Below are positions 11,993-21,770 of a stretch of 64,000 nucleotides of DNA, piece after piece; position 1 is the stretch's first letter, and each line of letters starts with the position of its first letter. The stretch is from Deinococcus sp. YIM 134068 (GTDB lineage: Bacteria > Deinococcota > Deinococci > Deinococcales > Deinococcaceae), in assembly GCF_036543075.1 (NCBI RefSeq), contig NZ_JAZHPF010000001.1, forward strand, positions 1 through 64,000. The letters run 5' to 3'. The position numbers and the translations under genes were made by a program. A model generated the notes under the pieces. That model searched no databases. It worked only from the letters and a program-made list of their open reading frames with translations, and had not been told where the DNA came from.

Positions 11993-12739
11993 GTGGCCGA
12001 CCCCTTCTCGCCCGACCCTCTGCCCCGCCTCGCCCGCGTGGAGGCGGTGGGGCACCTCGCTTATGGAGTGTTCGGGGCGGCGGCGCGCTTCGGCCCCCTG
12101 ACCGCCGTCCATACCGGACCGGGGGTACCCGTGAACACGGGATGGCACGACGGCGGCGACCCACCGACCGAGACCGACCTCGCGGCCTTCGAGGGCTTCT
12201 GCGCGGGGCACGGGCAGCCCGCCATCCTCCATCTCCTCTCGCACGCAGCGCCGCCCCTACTTGCGCTCCTCTCTTCTCGCGGCTACGGGTTGACGGGGGT
12301 GCTGCACGCCTACACTCGTCCTCTGACGGACCTGCCCACCCCGCCCACGTTGGACGTGCGGGAGGAGGCGGGCGCGGAGACGTGGGCCGACCTCGCCTCA
12401 CTCGCCTTCGGGCCGGGAAGTGGGGCGATCATGGGCTTGAACGCGCGCCTGCCCGGCACCCACCGCCTCGTGGCGCGGGTGGACGGGACGCCCGCCGGAG
12501 TCGCGGCCCTGAGCGTGCGGGAGGGGGTCGCCGCCCTCTACAGCGCCGCCACCCTGCCCGAGTTCCGGGGCCGGGGCGTCCAGACGGCCCTCCTCGCCGC
12601 CCGGTTGCACCTCGCCGCCGAACTGGGGGCCGACCTCGCCAGCGTGGTCGTGACGCCGGGAAGCGGCAGTGAACGCAACGTGCGCCGGGCCGGGTTCGGG
12701 GTGGCGGGGGCGCGGCTGACGTTCACGCGGGAGAGGTGA
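11993..12739 (+). CDS. GNAT-family N-acetyltransferase
   Basis: About 248 residues. The C-terminal half shows the GNAT acetyl-CoA site with the R/Q-x-x-G-x-G/A loop in PEFRGRGVQTALLAARL and a closing RRAGFGVAGARLTFTRE strand; the N-terminal half is a second, degenerate GNAT-like lobe. Start is the GTG at 11993 (VADPFSPD): TACGCT lies exactly 6 bases upstream. The open frame extends to 11336 through a repeat element and should not be used. Substrate unknown. Confidence 0.85.
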   Translation: MADPFSPDPLPRLARVEAVGHLAYGVFGAAARFGPLTAVHTGPGVPVNTGWHDGGDPPTETDLAAFEGFCAGHGQPAILHLLSHAAPPLLALLSSRGYGLTGVLHAYTRPLTDLPTPPTLDVREEAGAETWADLASLAFGPGSGAIMGLNARLPGTHRLVARVDGTPAGVAALSVREGVAALYSAATLPEFRGRGVQTALLAARLHLAAELGADLASVVVTPGSGSERNVRRAGFGVAGARLTFTRER

Positions 12740-12790
12740 GGTCGGGAAGTTCACCCGGCCCGGTCGCCGCAACGTCCCCGTGGGGCCGGG

Positions 12791-13018
12791 TCAGTTCTCC
12801 TGCCGTGCGCCCTCTCTGAGCTTGAGTGCGTCGTGCGCCAGCAGGCTCGCGTGCCCGTGCCCGAAGCCGTGTTCGGCCTTGAGCCAGTTCACGATCTCCA
12901 TGAATCTTGTGAAGTCACGCTCCCTAATCCGGCCCATCCACTCGTCGATAGGCACCCCCGTCTTCTGCTCGATGTTGCGGTAGTAACTCTGCTTCACCTT
13001 GTCGGGCGTCTCACTCAT
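12791..13018 (-). CDS. DUF4287 domain protein
   Basis: 75 residues. The DUF4287 signature is clear: SYYRNIEQKTGVPIDEWM, then FMEIVNWLKAEHGFGHGHA. Function unknown. Start chosen at MSETPDK because AAGGAAAG precedes it; the frame runs further upstream but that part is low-complexity and not protein-like. A single small gene between two convergent or same-strand neighbours. Confidence 0.88.
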   Translation of the reverse strand: MSETPDKVKQSYYRNIEQKTGVPIDEWMGRIRERDFTRFMEIVNWLKAEHGFGHGHASLLAHDALKLREGARQEN

Positions 13019-13092
13019 AGGTCTTTCCTTCCGTGAGGTGGTCGCCGGGGCGTCTCCACGTCCGTTCCGTCTCTGGAGGATGTTGACCCATT

Positions 13093-13986
13093 TTACCTTC
13101 CCGCCATCCGCACCCCGTCCCGCACCGCCGCGCATACGGCCTCCTGCACGAGCGCCCCCAGGAGGAGGGGGTCGGCGGGGGGCAGGGCACACGAACTCAG
13201 CACGAAGGCGCTGTCGCCGTCCCAGAACGTGTGGCTGGGGTGGATGACCCGGCCCAGCGCGGCCTGAGCGGCGTCGGCGAGGCGGCGGGCGTCGTTCTTC
13301 GTCAGCGTGTGTTCGGTGACGACGGCGAGAAGGGTCGTGCTCTCCACGTCCCCCGGCGTGAAGGCCACCGCCCCCGGTCCCACCCCCGGCCCGGCCAGCA
13401 CGCCGCCGCGCTCATCCAACACGTCCCCGATGGGATTGACGACGGCGAGCGCCCCGACCCGGACCCCGTGCCGCTCCACGCACACGCTCCCGAGGCCGCC
13501 CGGCACCGCGCCCACCCCCAGATACTTGCCCGCCGTCGTGCCCGTGCCCGCGCCGACGCGCCCGCGCTTCACCGGGTCCGCCGAGGCCGCCCGCGCCGTC
13601 AGCTCGCCCTCCCGCTCACCGGGCCTGGCCCCCGGATCGCCCACACCGAGGTCGTACACCACCGCCGCCGGGACGATGGGCACACGCGCCCACGGCGTCT
13701 CGTGGCCGACCCCGCGTTCCTCTAGCACGCGCACCACGCCCGCCGCCGCCGCCAGCCCGAAGGCGCTCCCGCCCGTCAGGAGCAGGGCGTGGACGCGCTC
13801 GACCTTCTTGTCCGGGGCGAGCAAAATCCCCTCGCGCGTGCCGGGACTCGGCCCCAGGAAGGACGCCGAGGCCACCGCGCCCGCATCCGGGCACAGGATC
13901 ACCGTGCAGCCCGTGAGACCCACGGGGTCGGTCCAGTGGCCGACGCGGAAGCCGGGCACGGCGGTCAGGGTGGGGTTGGGGGACAT
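13093..13986 (-). CDS. P1 family (S58) peptidase, DmpA/NylC-like
   Basis: 297 residues. N-terminal nucleophile hydrolase family with autocatalytic cleavage: the conserved start FRVGHWTDPVGLTGCTVILCP, the glycine-rich LLTGGSAFGLAAAAGV, and the nucleophile region VESTTLLAVVTEHTLTKNDA, where cleavage before the threonine/serine would free the catalytic residue. Members act as aminopeptidases or amidases on small peptides. Substrate not deducible. A CAGACT box lies 7 bases before the ATG. Confidence 0.88.
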   Translation of the reverse strand: MSPNPTLTAVPGFRVGHWTDPVGLTGCTVILCPDAGAVASASFLGPSPGTREGILLAPDKKVERVHALLLTGGSAFGLAAAAGVVRVLEERGVGHETPWARVPIVPAAVVYDLGVGDPGARPGEREGELTARAASADPVKRGRVGAGTGTTAGKYLGVGAVPGGLGSVCVERHGVRVGALAVVNPIGDVLDERGGVLAGPGVGPGAVAFTPGDVESTTLLAVVTEHTLTKNDARRLADAAQAALGRVIHPSHTFWDGDSAFVLSSCALPPADPLLLGALVQEAVCAAVRDGVRMAGR

Positions 13987-14036
13987 GGCCGCTAGTCTGG
14001 CAGGTCACCCGCTGGCACAGGGCCAACGACCGCCGC

Positions 14037-14627
14037 TTATGCCCCCAGCAGCGCCAGCACCCGCCGCAACGCCTCCGCGCTCGGGCCGCCTTCCGCGTAG
14101 GGGTTGCGTTCGGGGTCCGCCGCGACCGCGCGGGCGAGGGCGAGGCCGCCGGGCAGCATGAAGCCGTAGCGGGCCAGGGGCACACTCGCCGGGCCGTCCT
14201 GCATGGCGAGGCGCACGCGGCTGAGGTTCAGGTTGGCGCGGCGTTCGAGGTCGGCGCGGGCGGCGTCCAGCGTGCCCCGCTCCGTGTCCGTCAGCGCCCC
14301 GCGTACCCGCTCCAGCGTGCGTTCGGCGGCGAGCGGGCCGAGGGTGGGCTGGTCGGGCAACCCCTCCAACGCGGCCCTGAGTTCGGCGCGGGCCTGTGCC
14401 CCCGGCGCTAGCGTGCCGCGCTCCAGCAGCCCGGCGAGGAGCCGCACGGTCACGAGCAGGTCGAGGGTGGGCCTCGCCTGCCTCAACTGCGCGACCGCCG
14501 TGAAGGATGAGGGGGGCTGTTCACTCTTGCGGCTGGGATCACTCATACGGGCGGGGTCACTCGTGCGCGGGGGGGCCGCCAGCGCCGGGCCGAGGCACAG
14601 GGCGGCGAGGAGCAGGGCACGCTTCAT
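14037..14627 (-). CDS. Secreted protein of unknown function
   Basis: 196 residues with a signal peptide (MKRALLLAALCLGPALA), a polar linker with repeated xSDPxR units (residues about 20-40), then an alpha-helical, Ala/Leu/Arg-rich domain without recognised family. TAGGCT lies 6 bases before the ATG, fitting a leaderless mRNA. Monocistronic between the P1 peptidase and the large lipoprotein, same strand. Confidence 0.75.
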   Translation of the reverse strand: MKRALLLAALCLGPALAAPPRTSDPARMSDPSRKSEQPPSSFTAVAQLRQARPTLDLLVTVRLLAGLLERGTLAPGAQARAELRAALEGLPDQPTLGPLAAERTLERVRGALTDTERGTLDAARADLERRANLNLSRVRLAMQDGPASVPLARYGFMLPGGLALARAVAADPERNPYAEGGPSAEALRRVLALLGA

Positions 14628-14729
14628 GCCCCCAGCCTAGCCGCGCCGGGTGATAGGCGGCTGACGGGGGGACATGGGAAGGGGCGGCTTTCCTGCCCGC
14701 CGCCCCCTTCCGCCTCTCCCCCGTTCCGC

Positions 14730-16811
14730 TCAGGGCGCGAGGCGCTTGCGCCGCTGCTCCGCCGTCTCCTCGGGGAAGATGACGGCACCGTTCTGCGGCA
14801 GGAACGTCTTGCTCACGCGCGGCTTCCTGCCGGAGGTCGAGAGGCCGTTCAGGTTCTCGTACCACTTGTACGCCTGCACGTCCACGCCAGCCGTCAGCGC
14901 GGCGTTCAGCACGGCGCGGTAGCCGCTGTGGGCGAGCTGCGCGGCCTCGAAGTAGGACATGCCGGCGTAGCGTGCTTTGGCCTGCACGAACTGGCTGTCC
15001 GCGCTCACGGCGGCGCTCGACACCGCGCTCGCCTTCCCGGCGCGGCGGGTGAGTTCGAGGATGGCGTTGGTGTTGTTCAGGTACGCGGCGGTCAGGTAGC
15101 GGTACTGGGCGTCGAGGTTGAACTGCCCGAAGGTGACGGCGAGGCTGTTGTACGTCATCACCGTCTCGCTCTGGTCGCCCGTGAAGACGTAGTAGAACTC
15201 GCCGTCCGGCCCGTAGGAGAGGTCCTGCTCGCTGTCGTAGCCGTCGTGCGGGTGCGAGAGGCTGAGGTGGTGCCCGATCTCGTGGACGGTCGTGTCCGTG
15301 AAGCCGAAGCCCGCGTCGATCAGGTCGGGCGTCAGGAACGAATACACGAAGGCCTGGGTGCCCGTCTCGTTGTCGTCGTAGGCGACGCCGAGCAGGCCAT
15401 CTTGCCCGTTCGCCGCGTCGTTGAAGACCCGCACGGGCAGCAGGTAGCGGTTGTCGGGCACCGACTGGTACAGCCCGCGCAGCTCGTTCACGCCGTACTG
15501 GAACAGCAACTCGCCGCTGTAGTCCGCGTACTGGGGCGTGCAACTGTCCTCCGGCTCCACGAAAAAGCAGCGGTACGCCTCGGCGAGGTCGCCGCTCAGG
15601 GGCGTCTGGCGCACCACGTTGGAGAAGGTGGCGAAGGGCTGGAGCGTGGAGATGCGCTGCTGCGTGAGGGGCACGTTGAACAGCGTGGCGGGATCGGCGG
15701 CCCCGGCCCCCTGCGCCACGGTCACGTCGAGCTGAATCTCCTCCGGCTGGCGCGGCGGCGTCAGGGCCACCCGGTAGATCGGGCTGGGCGTGAACAGCAG
15801 GTTGACGCCGATGTAGCGCACCACCCGCGCGAGGTCGGGGCTGACCTTGCGCCCGTAGCCGACGCTGTACTTGCGGGTGCCGTACTCCCAGATCGGCGGC
15901 ATCCGGTAGTCGGTCACTTCGTCGTTCGTCAGGTCGAGGTTGGTCACGTCGTAGGCGTCCGTCCAGTAGTCGGGGTTGGCCGACAGGTCGTAGAACCACA
16001 CCCGCTGCGCCGCCCCCGCCGTCTCCCGCACGTTCCCGCCCCACGCGATCAGGCGGCGGCTGCCGCGCTTGCCGAACTGCCCCGCCGTCGTTCCCGCCCG
16101 GTCGGTGTCCACCCCGTCCGCCCGCGTGTACGAGTGGAACTCGAAGTCCGGGCGGTCGTACCAGTTCACGAGGAAGATGGTGTACTCGCTCCGGTTCACG
16201 CCGAGGCGGCCCGCGTTGTCGGCCAGCCAGTTCTCGGTGGACCGCCCGTCGATCTCCAGGTTCGAGGTAATTTCCTGATTGATGTTCGCGGCGGGCGTGG
16301 GGCAGACGTACCCCGCCGTCAGCGTCGTGGGGTCGGCGGGGGCCACGGCCTCCACCTCGTCACTCTGGCAGTTGTACAGCGCCGCCGGGAGGGTGAGGGA
16401 CTGCTGCTTGCCGCTCCCCTTCAGGTACGCGAAGAAGTCGTCCTCGAACGTCTGGTCCGCGAAGACGTAGTTGTACGAGTAGTCGAAGGCGTTGCCCGTG
16501 CGCTCGGTCGTGCCGTAGGCGCTGGGAATGCGGGCAATGGTGTCATACGTCTTCGGCAAAATCCCGGCGAAGTCGGCGGTGTTCACGTCCCGCGCCGTCG
16601 CCACCTGGCCCGGTGCAGTTTGGCGGTAGCCCACGAAGACGACGTTCACCTTCAGCGTGGTGCGGATCGTGGCCTCCTGGCCGGGAGTGAGGGCCGACAG
16701 GTTTCCAAAGTCCGTCTGGGTGCCGCCCGACGTTTGCCCGCCGCACGCCGCGAGGAGCGAGAGGCTGAGGAGGGACAGGGCGGCGACGCGCAGGGTGTGG
16801 CGACGGTTCAT
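14730..16811 (-). CDS. Large lipoprotein with metzincin-like zinc protease motif
   Basis: 693 residues. A lipobox (LLAAC) after the N-terminal helix anchors it to the membrane. At residues 510-520 it has [11 protein letters not shown], an HExxHxxxxxH zinc site in which the usual glycine is a serine, and about 35 residues later VMTYN, in the position of a Met-turn. Unpaired upstream domains (about 30-490) are not recognised. AGGAGG precedes the ATG at 16811; the frame continues upstream but over the metX promoter region. Diverges from metX. Likely an outer-surface metalloprotease; substrate unknown. Confidence 0.8.
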   Translation of the reverse strand: MNRRHTLRVAALSLLSLSLLAACGGQTSGGTQTDFGNLSALTPGQEATIRTTLKVNVVFVGYRQTAPGQVATARDVNTADFAGILPKTYDTIARIPSAYGTTERTGNAFDYSYNYVFADQTFEDDFFAYLKGSGKQQSLTLPAALYNCQSDEVEAVAPADPTTLTAGYVCPTPAANINQEITSNLEIDGRSTENWLADNAGRLGVNRSEYTIFLVNWYDRPDFEFHSYTRADGVDTDRAGTTAGQFGKRGSRRLIAWGGNVRETAGAAQRVWFYDLSANPDYWTDAYDVTNLDLTNDEVTDYRMPPIWEYGTRKYSVGYGRKVSPDLARVVRYIGVNLLFTPSPIYRVALTPPRQPEEIQLDVTVAQGAGAADPATLFNVPLTQQRISTLQPFATFSNVVRQTPLSGDLAEAYRCFFVEPEDSCTPQYADYSGELLFQYGVNELRGLYQSVPDNRYLLPVRVFNDAANGQDGLLGVAYDDNETGTQAFVYSFLTPDLIDAGFGFTDTTVHEIGHHLSLSHPHDGYDSEQDLSYGPDGEFYYVFTGDQSETVMTYNSLAVTFGQFNLDAQYRYLTAAYLNNTNAILELTRRAGKASAVSSAAVSADSQFVQAKARYAGMSYFEAAQLAHSGYRAVLNAALTAGVDVQAYKWYENLNGLSTSGRKPRVSKTFLPQNGAVIFPEETAEQRRKRLAP

Positions 16812-16972
16812 AAGCCTCCTGTGGAAAGAAAGAGGTGTGAGGGGGAGGTGACGGAACGATGACGTGACGCTGTGGAGTTTACGACTTTCCCAAAGCCTTC
16901 CCATGAGCCGGTCGAGGGCAAAGAAACGCTCAAGGAAGTGGGACGCGGCTGGGACGCGGCCCCCTGCCCGCC

Positions 16973-17002
16973 TTGACCCCCCAGGGCGGCCCCTGCTACC
17001 TT
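16973..17002 (+). promoter_or_regulatory. Promoter of the metX riboswitch transcript
   Basis: TTGACC, an 18-base spacer, then TACCTT. The predicted transcription start (about 17009) lies just ahead of the SAM aptamer, so the mRNA leader would begin with the riboswitch. Confidence 0.7.
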
Positions 17003-17023
17003 GGGCGCAGCTCCCGCGTGGAG

Positions 17024-17157
17024 CGACCCTATCCAGAGCGCCCGAGAGACCTGGCTCGCAGACGGCGCGGCAACCGGACCCCATAGCGTCACGGTGCCAA
17101 GGCCAGCCCGATTGCGGCGTCAACGATGACGCGGCACGGGACCGATCAGGGAAGGTC
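17024..17157 (+). promoter_or_regulatory. SAM-I (S-box) riboswitch
   Basis: The conserved core is readable in order: ATCCAGAGCG at 17031, GAGAGACCTGGC near 17044, CGCGGCAACC near 17066, then GGTGCCAAGGCC at 17093, matching the S-box consensus. It is in the leader of metX, same strand, about 170 bases before the start codon. SAM binding would be expected to shut off homoserine acetylation. The expression platform is not resolved: GC-rich stems around 17180-17210 could be a terminator or could hide the start site. Confidence 0.88.
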
Positions 17158-17323
17158 ACGCGGAGGAAGTTTCCACCCCGTCCCTTCTCCTCCCCGAGAG
17201 GGGGCTTGCCGTCACGGCGTCCCCCATGTTCTCCCCGCCCCCCGGCCCCCGAGGAGGCCCGCCGCACATGGCCGACCCCGATTCCTGTTGTCCCTGTTCT
17301 TCGTCCCCCACCCGGAGAGGCGC

Positions 17324-18331
17324 GTGACGGCCCTGACACGTCCTGCCGCCGTCCTCCCGCTCGCCGCGCCTGCGGACCCGACCCCGGTTCGGCGGACCGT
17401 GCGCCTGTTTCGTCACGAGCCGTTGCTGTTGGACTGCGGGCGACCGGTGAACGATGTGCGGCTGACGTACCACACCTACGGAACGCCGGGGGACCACGCC
17501 ATTCTCGTGCTGCACGCGCTGACAGGCACGAGCGCCGTGCATGAGTGGTGGCCGGACTTTCTGGGCGAGGGCCGTCCGCTCGACCCCACCCGCGACTACG
17601 TGGTGTGCGCGAACGTCATCGGCGGCTGCGCGGGGAGCAGTGGGCCGGGGGAGCTGGGCGACGGCGCGGACGTGCCCCTCAGCCTGCGCGACATGGCGCG
17701 GGCGGGCCGGGCGCTGCTGGAGCATCTGGGCGTGCGGCGGGTGACGGTGGTGGGGGCCAGCATGGGCGGGATGCTCGCCTACGCGTGGCTGCTGGAGTGC
17801 CCCGACCTCGTGGAGCGGGCGGTGATCGTCGGGGCACCCGCCCGCCACTCGCCGTGGGCAGTCGGGCTGAACACCGCCGCCCGGAGCGCCATCCGCGCCG
17901 CGCCGGGGGGCGAGGGCCTCAAGGTCGCGCGCCAGATCGCCATGTTGAGCTACCGCAGCCCGCAGAGTCTCGCGCTGACGCAATCGGGGCCGAGTGCGCG
18001 GCGGCCCGGCACGCCCGCGATCACGACCTACCTGGAGCATCAGGGCGAGAAGCTGTGTGCCCGCTTCTGCGAGCGCACCTACCTCACGCTGACGGAGGCG
18101 ATGGACCGCTTCCAGCCCACCGACGCGGAATTACGGGCCATCCGCACGCCCACGCTCGTGGTCGGCATCTCCAGCGACGTGCTTTACCCACCCGCCGAGG
18201 TGCAAGCCCACGCCGCCCTCCTGCGAACCTCGGAGTACTGGGAGCTGGAGAGCGTCCACGGGCACGACGCCTTCCTGATGGACCCCGGCGAGTTGCCCCG
18301 GCGGGTGCGGGCCTTCCTGCATTCGGAGTGA
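17324..18331 (+). CDS. metX: Homoserine O-acetyltransferase
   Basis: About 335 residues, alpha/beta-hydrolase fold. Nucleophile elbow GASMGGM, aspartate in ISSDVLYPP, histidine in [11 protein letters not shown], and the [19 protein letters not shown] start of the MetX family. Activates homoserine for methionine synthesis. Start is the GTG at 17324, with GGAGAGG before it; the frame continues upstream only through the riboswitch leader. Regulation by the SAM-I element is the clearest control signal in the window. Succinyl versus acetyl specificity cannot be settled by eye. Confidence 0.9.
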   Translation: MTALTRPAAVLPLAAPADPTPVRRTVRLFRHEPLLLDCGRPVNDVRLTYHTYGTPGDHAILVLHALTGTSAVHEWWPDFLGEGRPLDPTRDYVVCANVIGGCAGSSGPGELGDGADVPLSLRDMARAGRALLEHLGVRRVTVVGASMGGMLAYAWLLECPDLVERAVIVGAPARHSPWAVGLNTAARSAIRAAPGGEGLKVARQIAMLSYRSPQSLALTQSGPSARRPGTPAITTYLEHQGEKLCARFCERTYLTLTEAMDRFQPTDAELRAIRTPTLVVGISSDVLYPPAEVQAHAALLRTSEYWELESVHGHDAFLMDPGELPRRVRAFLHSE

Positions 18332-18445
18332 CCCCGGCGGCGACAGGGTGAGCGCGGGAAGTGGCGAACTCGGACAGTCTTGCGGGGGCGGGCCGTGCAT
18401 GGTGGGGGGAATGCTCCCGACCCCGCGCGCGGCCCGAGGCACCCC

Positions 18446-19774
18446 TTGAAGACCCTGCTCACCGCACTGGATGTGGTAGGGCTGGTGCTGCTCAGCCTGT
18501 ACCTCGTGCAGTCGCTGTTCGCCGCGCTGCTGCCGCGCCCACGCCGACGGACCCCACCCGACGCCAGCCTGCGCTTCACCGTGCTCATTCCCGCGCTCAA
18601 CGAGGCGCAGGTCATCGAGGCGACGGTGCGGAGTGTCCTGACGCTGGCCCCCGAGGTCCGGGTCGCCGTCATCGACGACGGGAGCGAGGACGCGACCGCC
18701 GCCCTCGTGGAGGGGCTGGCCGACGACGACGGGCGGGTGAGCCTGCTGCGCCGCGCCCGGCCCCACGCGCGGGAGGGCAAGGGCCGGGCGCTGAACTGGG
18801 CGGCCCAGCACCTTGTCACGGGCCTGCGCGCCGAGGGCCGGAACCTGACGCGCGAGGTGGTCGTGGTGCTCGACGCGGACGGGCGGCTCACCCCCGACCT
18901 GATCCCCGAGGCGCGGGCGGCCTTTGCGGACCCGGACGTGATGGGCGCGCAGGCCCACGTGCGCGTCCGCATGTCCGGCACGCCCAATACTCTGCACGGC
19001 TGGATCGGGCGGCTGCTGGAACTGGAGCAGGACATCGAGTTCTTCATCGTGCGCCATACCCAGCAGCTCCGCACCCGCTGGCACAGCGTCGCGCTGTTCG
19101 GCAACGGGCAGTTCATGCGCGCCTCGTACCTTGCCGGGCAGCTCGACCGGGGACGGGACCCCTGGCCCGACTGCCTCTCGGAGGACCTCGCCAGCGGCCT
19201 GGAGATGCGCCTCGCCGACCCCCGGCACCGCCTGGCCTTTCTCCAGAGTCCCGTCACCCAGCAGGGCCTCCCGGACCTGCGCCGCTTCTCCCGGCAGCGG
19301 GCACGCTGGGCGCAGGGAACGATGCAGTGTGCGCGGTACGTGCCCCGGCTGTGGCGCTCGCGGGTCAGGCCGGTGGCGCGGCTGGACCTCACCTACTTCC
19401 TCTCGCACCCGTGGACGGTCGGCCTCGTCCTCACGTCGCTGCTGAGCCAGCCCGTGCGGCTGCTGTTGGGTGAGCGCGGGCTGGTCCTCGATCCGGCGGT
19501 CGTCACGACGTTCACCGCGCTCAACCTCGCCTTTCAGATCAACTGGGTGGCCCGTTACCGGCGGCAAAATCCCCTGTCACCCGGCATGGTGCTCTTCGCC
19601 TTCGGGGGCCTGTTCGTCTACGGCTTCGCCCTGTTCCTGAGCCTGCCGATGGCGTACAGGCACTACCTCACCGGACGCCGCGTCTGGGACAAGAGCACCC
19701 GCCACGCCGAGGCACCCATGCCCCACTCCCCCGAAGCCGACGCTCAGGACGCCCGCCGCTCGAAGTGGGCCTGA
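18446..19774 (+). CDS. Glycosyltransferase family 2, membrane-bound
   Basis: About 442 residues. A helix at the N-terminus, then the GT-2 domain: [20 protein letters not shown], the DDGSED motif, the [11 protein letters not shown]x[10 protein letters not shown] and the QRARWAQG (Q/RxxRW) acceptor motif of processive enzymes. Three or more membrane helices follow. Resembles N-acetylglucosamine or glucosyl transferases making polysaccharide. The start is uncertain: TTG at 18446 is preceded by GAGG and leads straight into the helix, while the frame also has TTG at 18380 and GTG at 18395. Confidence 0.85.
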   Translation: MKTLLTALDVVGLVLLSLYLVQSLFAALLPRPRRRTPPDASLRFTVLIPALNEAQVIEATVRSVLTLAPEVRVAVIDDGSEDATAALVEGLADDDGRVSLLRRARPHAREGKGRALNWAAQHLVTGLRAEGRNLTREVVVVLDADGRLTPDLIPEARAAFADPDVMGAQAHVRVRMSGTPNTLHGWIGRLLELEQDIEFFIVRHTQQLRTRWHSVALFGNGQFMRASYLAGQLDRGRDPWPDCLSEDLASGLEMRLADPRHRLAFLQSPVTQQGLPDLRRFSRQRARWAQGTMQCARYVPRLWRSRVRPVARLDLTYFLSHPWTVGLVLTSLLSQPVRLLLGERGLVLDPAVVTTFTALNLAFQINWVARYRRQNPLSPGMVLFAFGGLFVYGFALFLSLPMAYRHYLTGRRVWDKSTRHAEAPMPHSPEADAQDARRSKWA

Positions 19775-19811
19775 ACCTGCCGGTGCAGTTTCGGGGGCAG
19801 ACTGTGGGGGC

Positions 19812-20360
19812 ATGACCGAGGCCAGCTTCCTCTCCACCGTCCGGCTCAACCCGGTCAACGCCGCCCTCCTCGCCCGCCTGCCCAGCCTCGGTGCACCGCA
19901 GGCCCACCTCGTCGCCGGGGCGCTCTTCCAGACGGTGTGGAACGTCCTGAGCGGTCAGCCGCCGGGTGCCCACATCCGCGACTACGACCTGTTCTACTGG
20001 GACGCCGACACGAGCTACGAGGCCGAGGACGCCGTGATCCGCCGCGCCGCCGCCCTCTTCGCCGACCTGGGTGCCCGCGTGGAGGTTCGCAACCAGGCCC
20101 GCGTCCACCTGTGGTTCGCCGAGAAATACGGCCTCTCCCGCCCACCCCTGTGCAGCGCCCGCGAGGGCATCGATCAATTCCTGGTCGAATGCACCTGCGT
20201 CGGCGTGAGCGCGGCGGGCGAGGTGTACGCCCCGCGCGGATTGGACGACCTCACGGCGGGCCGCCTGCGCCACAACCCCCTCAACCACACGCCCACCCTG
20301 TACGCCGCGAAGGTGGCCGACTACCGGGCGCGGTGGCCGTGGCTGGTGGAGGTGGAGTGA
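19812..20360 (+). CDS. Nucleotidyltransferase family protein (NTP_transf_6, DUF925)
   Basis: 182 residues matching the YcsD/DUF925 type: HLVAGALFQTVWNVLSG, then RDYDLFYWDADTSYEAED with a DxD-like pair, VRNQARVHLWFAEKYG and a TPTLYAAKVADYRARWPWL end. The family is predicted to transfer nucleotides; no substrate is known. Follows the glycosyltransferase by 37 bases, possibly cotranscribed. Confidence 0.85.
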   Translation: MTEASFLSTVRLNPVNAALLARLPSLGAPQAHLVAGALFQTVWNVLSGQPPGAHIRDYDLFYWDADTSYEAEDAVIRRAAALFADLGARVEVRNQARVHLWFAEKYGLSRPPLCSAREGIDQFLVECTCVGVSAAGEVYAPRGLDDLTAGRLRHNPLNHTPTLYAAKVADYRARWPWLVEVE

Positions 20361-20378
20361 GGGAAGTTGGGCGGTCAG

Positions 20379-20726
20379 GTCGTCCCGTCGCCCCCTCACC
20401 CCGGCCCTCTCCCACGAGGGGAGAGGGAGAAGAACAGCAAAAGCTCCTGCCCTTCAAAAACCGTCACTCTCGATGACCAATCCTTGCCCTTAGGCCCGAC
20501 GCCCCAGACCACCACCACGCCTTGCTCGCGCAGCTCCCTGGGTGGGCCTTCCAAACAGCACGCAACAAGATCAAACGTTGCCACGCTGAGAACTTGACCA
20601 CGGGCGCGGCCAACAAGCCCTTGCCTAGCGCAGCGCCACTCCCCCTGCCCCCTCTGCTTCGCAGCTTTGCAAGTCTGGGGGAGGGGGCTGGGGGGTGAGG
20701 GCAAACCGTGGCAAGACGCCCTGCCC
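20379..20726 (+). repeat. Long dispersed repeat, copy 1
   Basis: About 348 bases that recur at 36663-36979 in the same orientation. Begins with a CCCTC hairpin (ccctctcccacgaggggagaggg), contains the shared core gtcactctcgatgaccaatc, and ends in another GC hairpin and a gggcaaaccg tail. No open frame conserved between copies. Fills the gap between the nucleotidyltransferase and the next convergent gene. Confidence 0.85.
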
Positions 20727-20735
20727 CACCACCCC

Positions 20736-21131
20736 TCACGCCATCCGTACCCGCTCCCCGTAAACGGCGATCATCCCCGCCGTCCACACGACCTCGCGGG
20801 CGTGGTCGAGCAACACTTGTTCTATCGTCCGCCCGTGGGTAACCCACAGCCCCAACTGCTCTGGCGTAAGTTTCAGAACAGCCTCTCCTTCCCACTCCGA
20901 GAGTCGTGTGAGGCCCGCATCGTCCGGCGGCGGAAGTGTGCCTGTCGCGTGCGCTACCCGGTGCCACACCTCACGCTTGCTCGCCGTAAGCCGCGAGACC
21001 AGCCCCGCCACACGGGGCGACGGCTGCCCGTCCACGAGCGCCAGCGCCGCCCGCAGACTGTGGTTCGGTCCACCGTGAGCGCCTTCAAGCAACCGCGCCA
21101 GATCAGTGGGAGATAGAACCACGCCGCTCAC
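20736..21131 (-). CDS. Conserved-looking protein of unknown function
   Basis: 131 residues, soluble, no family recognised. Contains a helical N-terminus and a hydrophobic C-terminal helix (VVWTAGMIAVYGERV). Its GTG start overlaps the stop of the upstream gene as GTGA, so translation is coupled with the membrane/HTH protein encoded by that gene. Confidence 0.65.
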   Translation of the reverse strand: MSGVVLSPTDLARLLEGAHGGPNHSLRAALALVDGQPSPRVAGLVSRLTASKREVWHRVAHATGTLPPPDDAGLTRLSEWEGEAVLKLTPEQLGLWVTHGRTIEQVLLDHAREVVWTAGMIAVYGERVRMA

Positions 21132-21628
21132 CGGACCAGCCGGAAGGTTTCGCCGTCCCGCGTCAGCCGCCCCGCCTCCTGCATCCGCCGGGTGACGGTC
21201 CGCGCCTGCTCCTCGCTCAGCGGCGAGGACACGGTGAGGTCCCCCAGCGTGAAGCGCCCGCCCTTACGGTAGGCGAGCCGCAGGACCATCCGCTCCTGCA
21301 CGTCGCCGCGCCCGGCGCTCCCCGCCCGCGACCCGAACGCCCGCCACACCAGCCATCCGACAAGAAGGCCGACGAGCAGGGCCACGGGCAGCATCCGCAG
21401 CGCCAAGTCCGGCGCGGCGATCTGTGCGGCGAGGGCGGCGAGGTCCCGCTGCGCCGCCTCCACCTCGGCGGCCCCGGCTCCACTCGCCACGAGGTCGCGC
21501 ACGTCTCCGCGCTCACGCAGGAAGCGCATCACGCCTCCCGTATCCCCCCGCACGTAAAAGGCGCTGTAGGCGATCAGCGCGGCACTCATCCCCGCCAGCA
21601 CGGTCACGGCGACACGCGGCACGTTCAT
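21128..21628 (-). CDS. Membrane protein with C-terminal winged-helix-like domain
   Basis: 166 residues. Helices near 4-25 and 79-96 flank an extracytoplasmic segment, and the C-terminal 55 residues (LRLAYRKGGRFTLGDLTV, EEQARTVTRRMQEAGRL) look like a winged helix. TAGCAT lies 6 bases before the ATG. First gene of a two-gene coupled unit with the 131-residue protein. Might be a membrane-tied regulator, but the DNA-binding assignment is weak. Confidence 0.7.
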   Translation of the reverse strand: MNVPRVAVTVLAGMSAALIAYSAFYVRGDTGGVMRFLRERGDVRDLVASGAGAAEVEAAQRDLAALAAQIAAPDLALRMLPVALLVGLLVGWLVWRAFGSRAGSAGRGDVQERMVLRLAYRKGGRFTLGDLTVSSPLSEEQARTVTRRMQEAGRLTRDGETFRLVR

Positions 21629-21720
21629 GGGGACATGCTAGCGGGCAGGAGTGCAGGCCGGGCGCATGGGGTCACGGTGGGGAGTACTCTTGAGAGCCGA
21701 ACATCTCCCGAGCTTTCTCG

Positions 21721-21735
21721 CTGACCGCTGACGGC
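21721..21735. repeat. Short stammer repeat, CTGACCG word
   Basis: ctgaccgctgacggc, two tandem copies of one word, in the gap before the SDR gene. Confidence 0.35.
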
Positions 21736-21770
21736 TCCCTCACCACAAGCCGGTGAAGTACGGTGTGCCC

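Noticed and set aside
14928..16862. 644-residue plus-strand frame opposite the metzincin-like lipoprotein
   Set aside because: Val/Arg/Gly/His-rich shadow; the lipoprotein has a lipobox, ribosome site and zinc motif.
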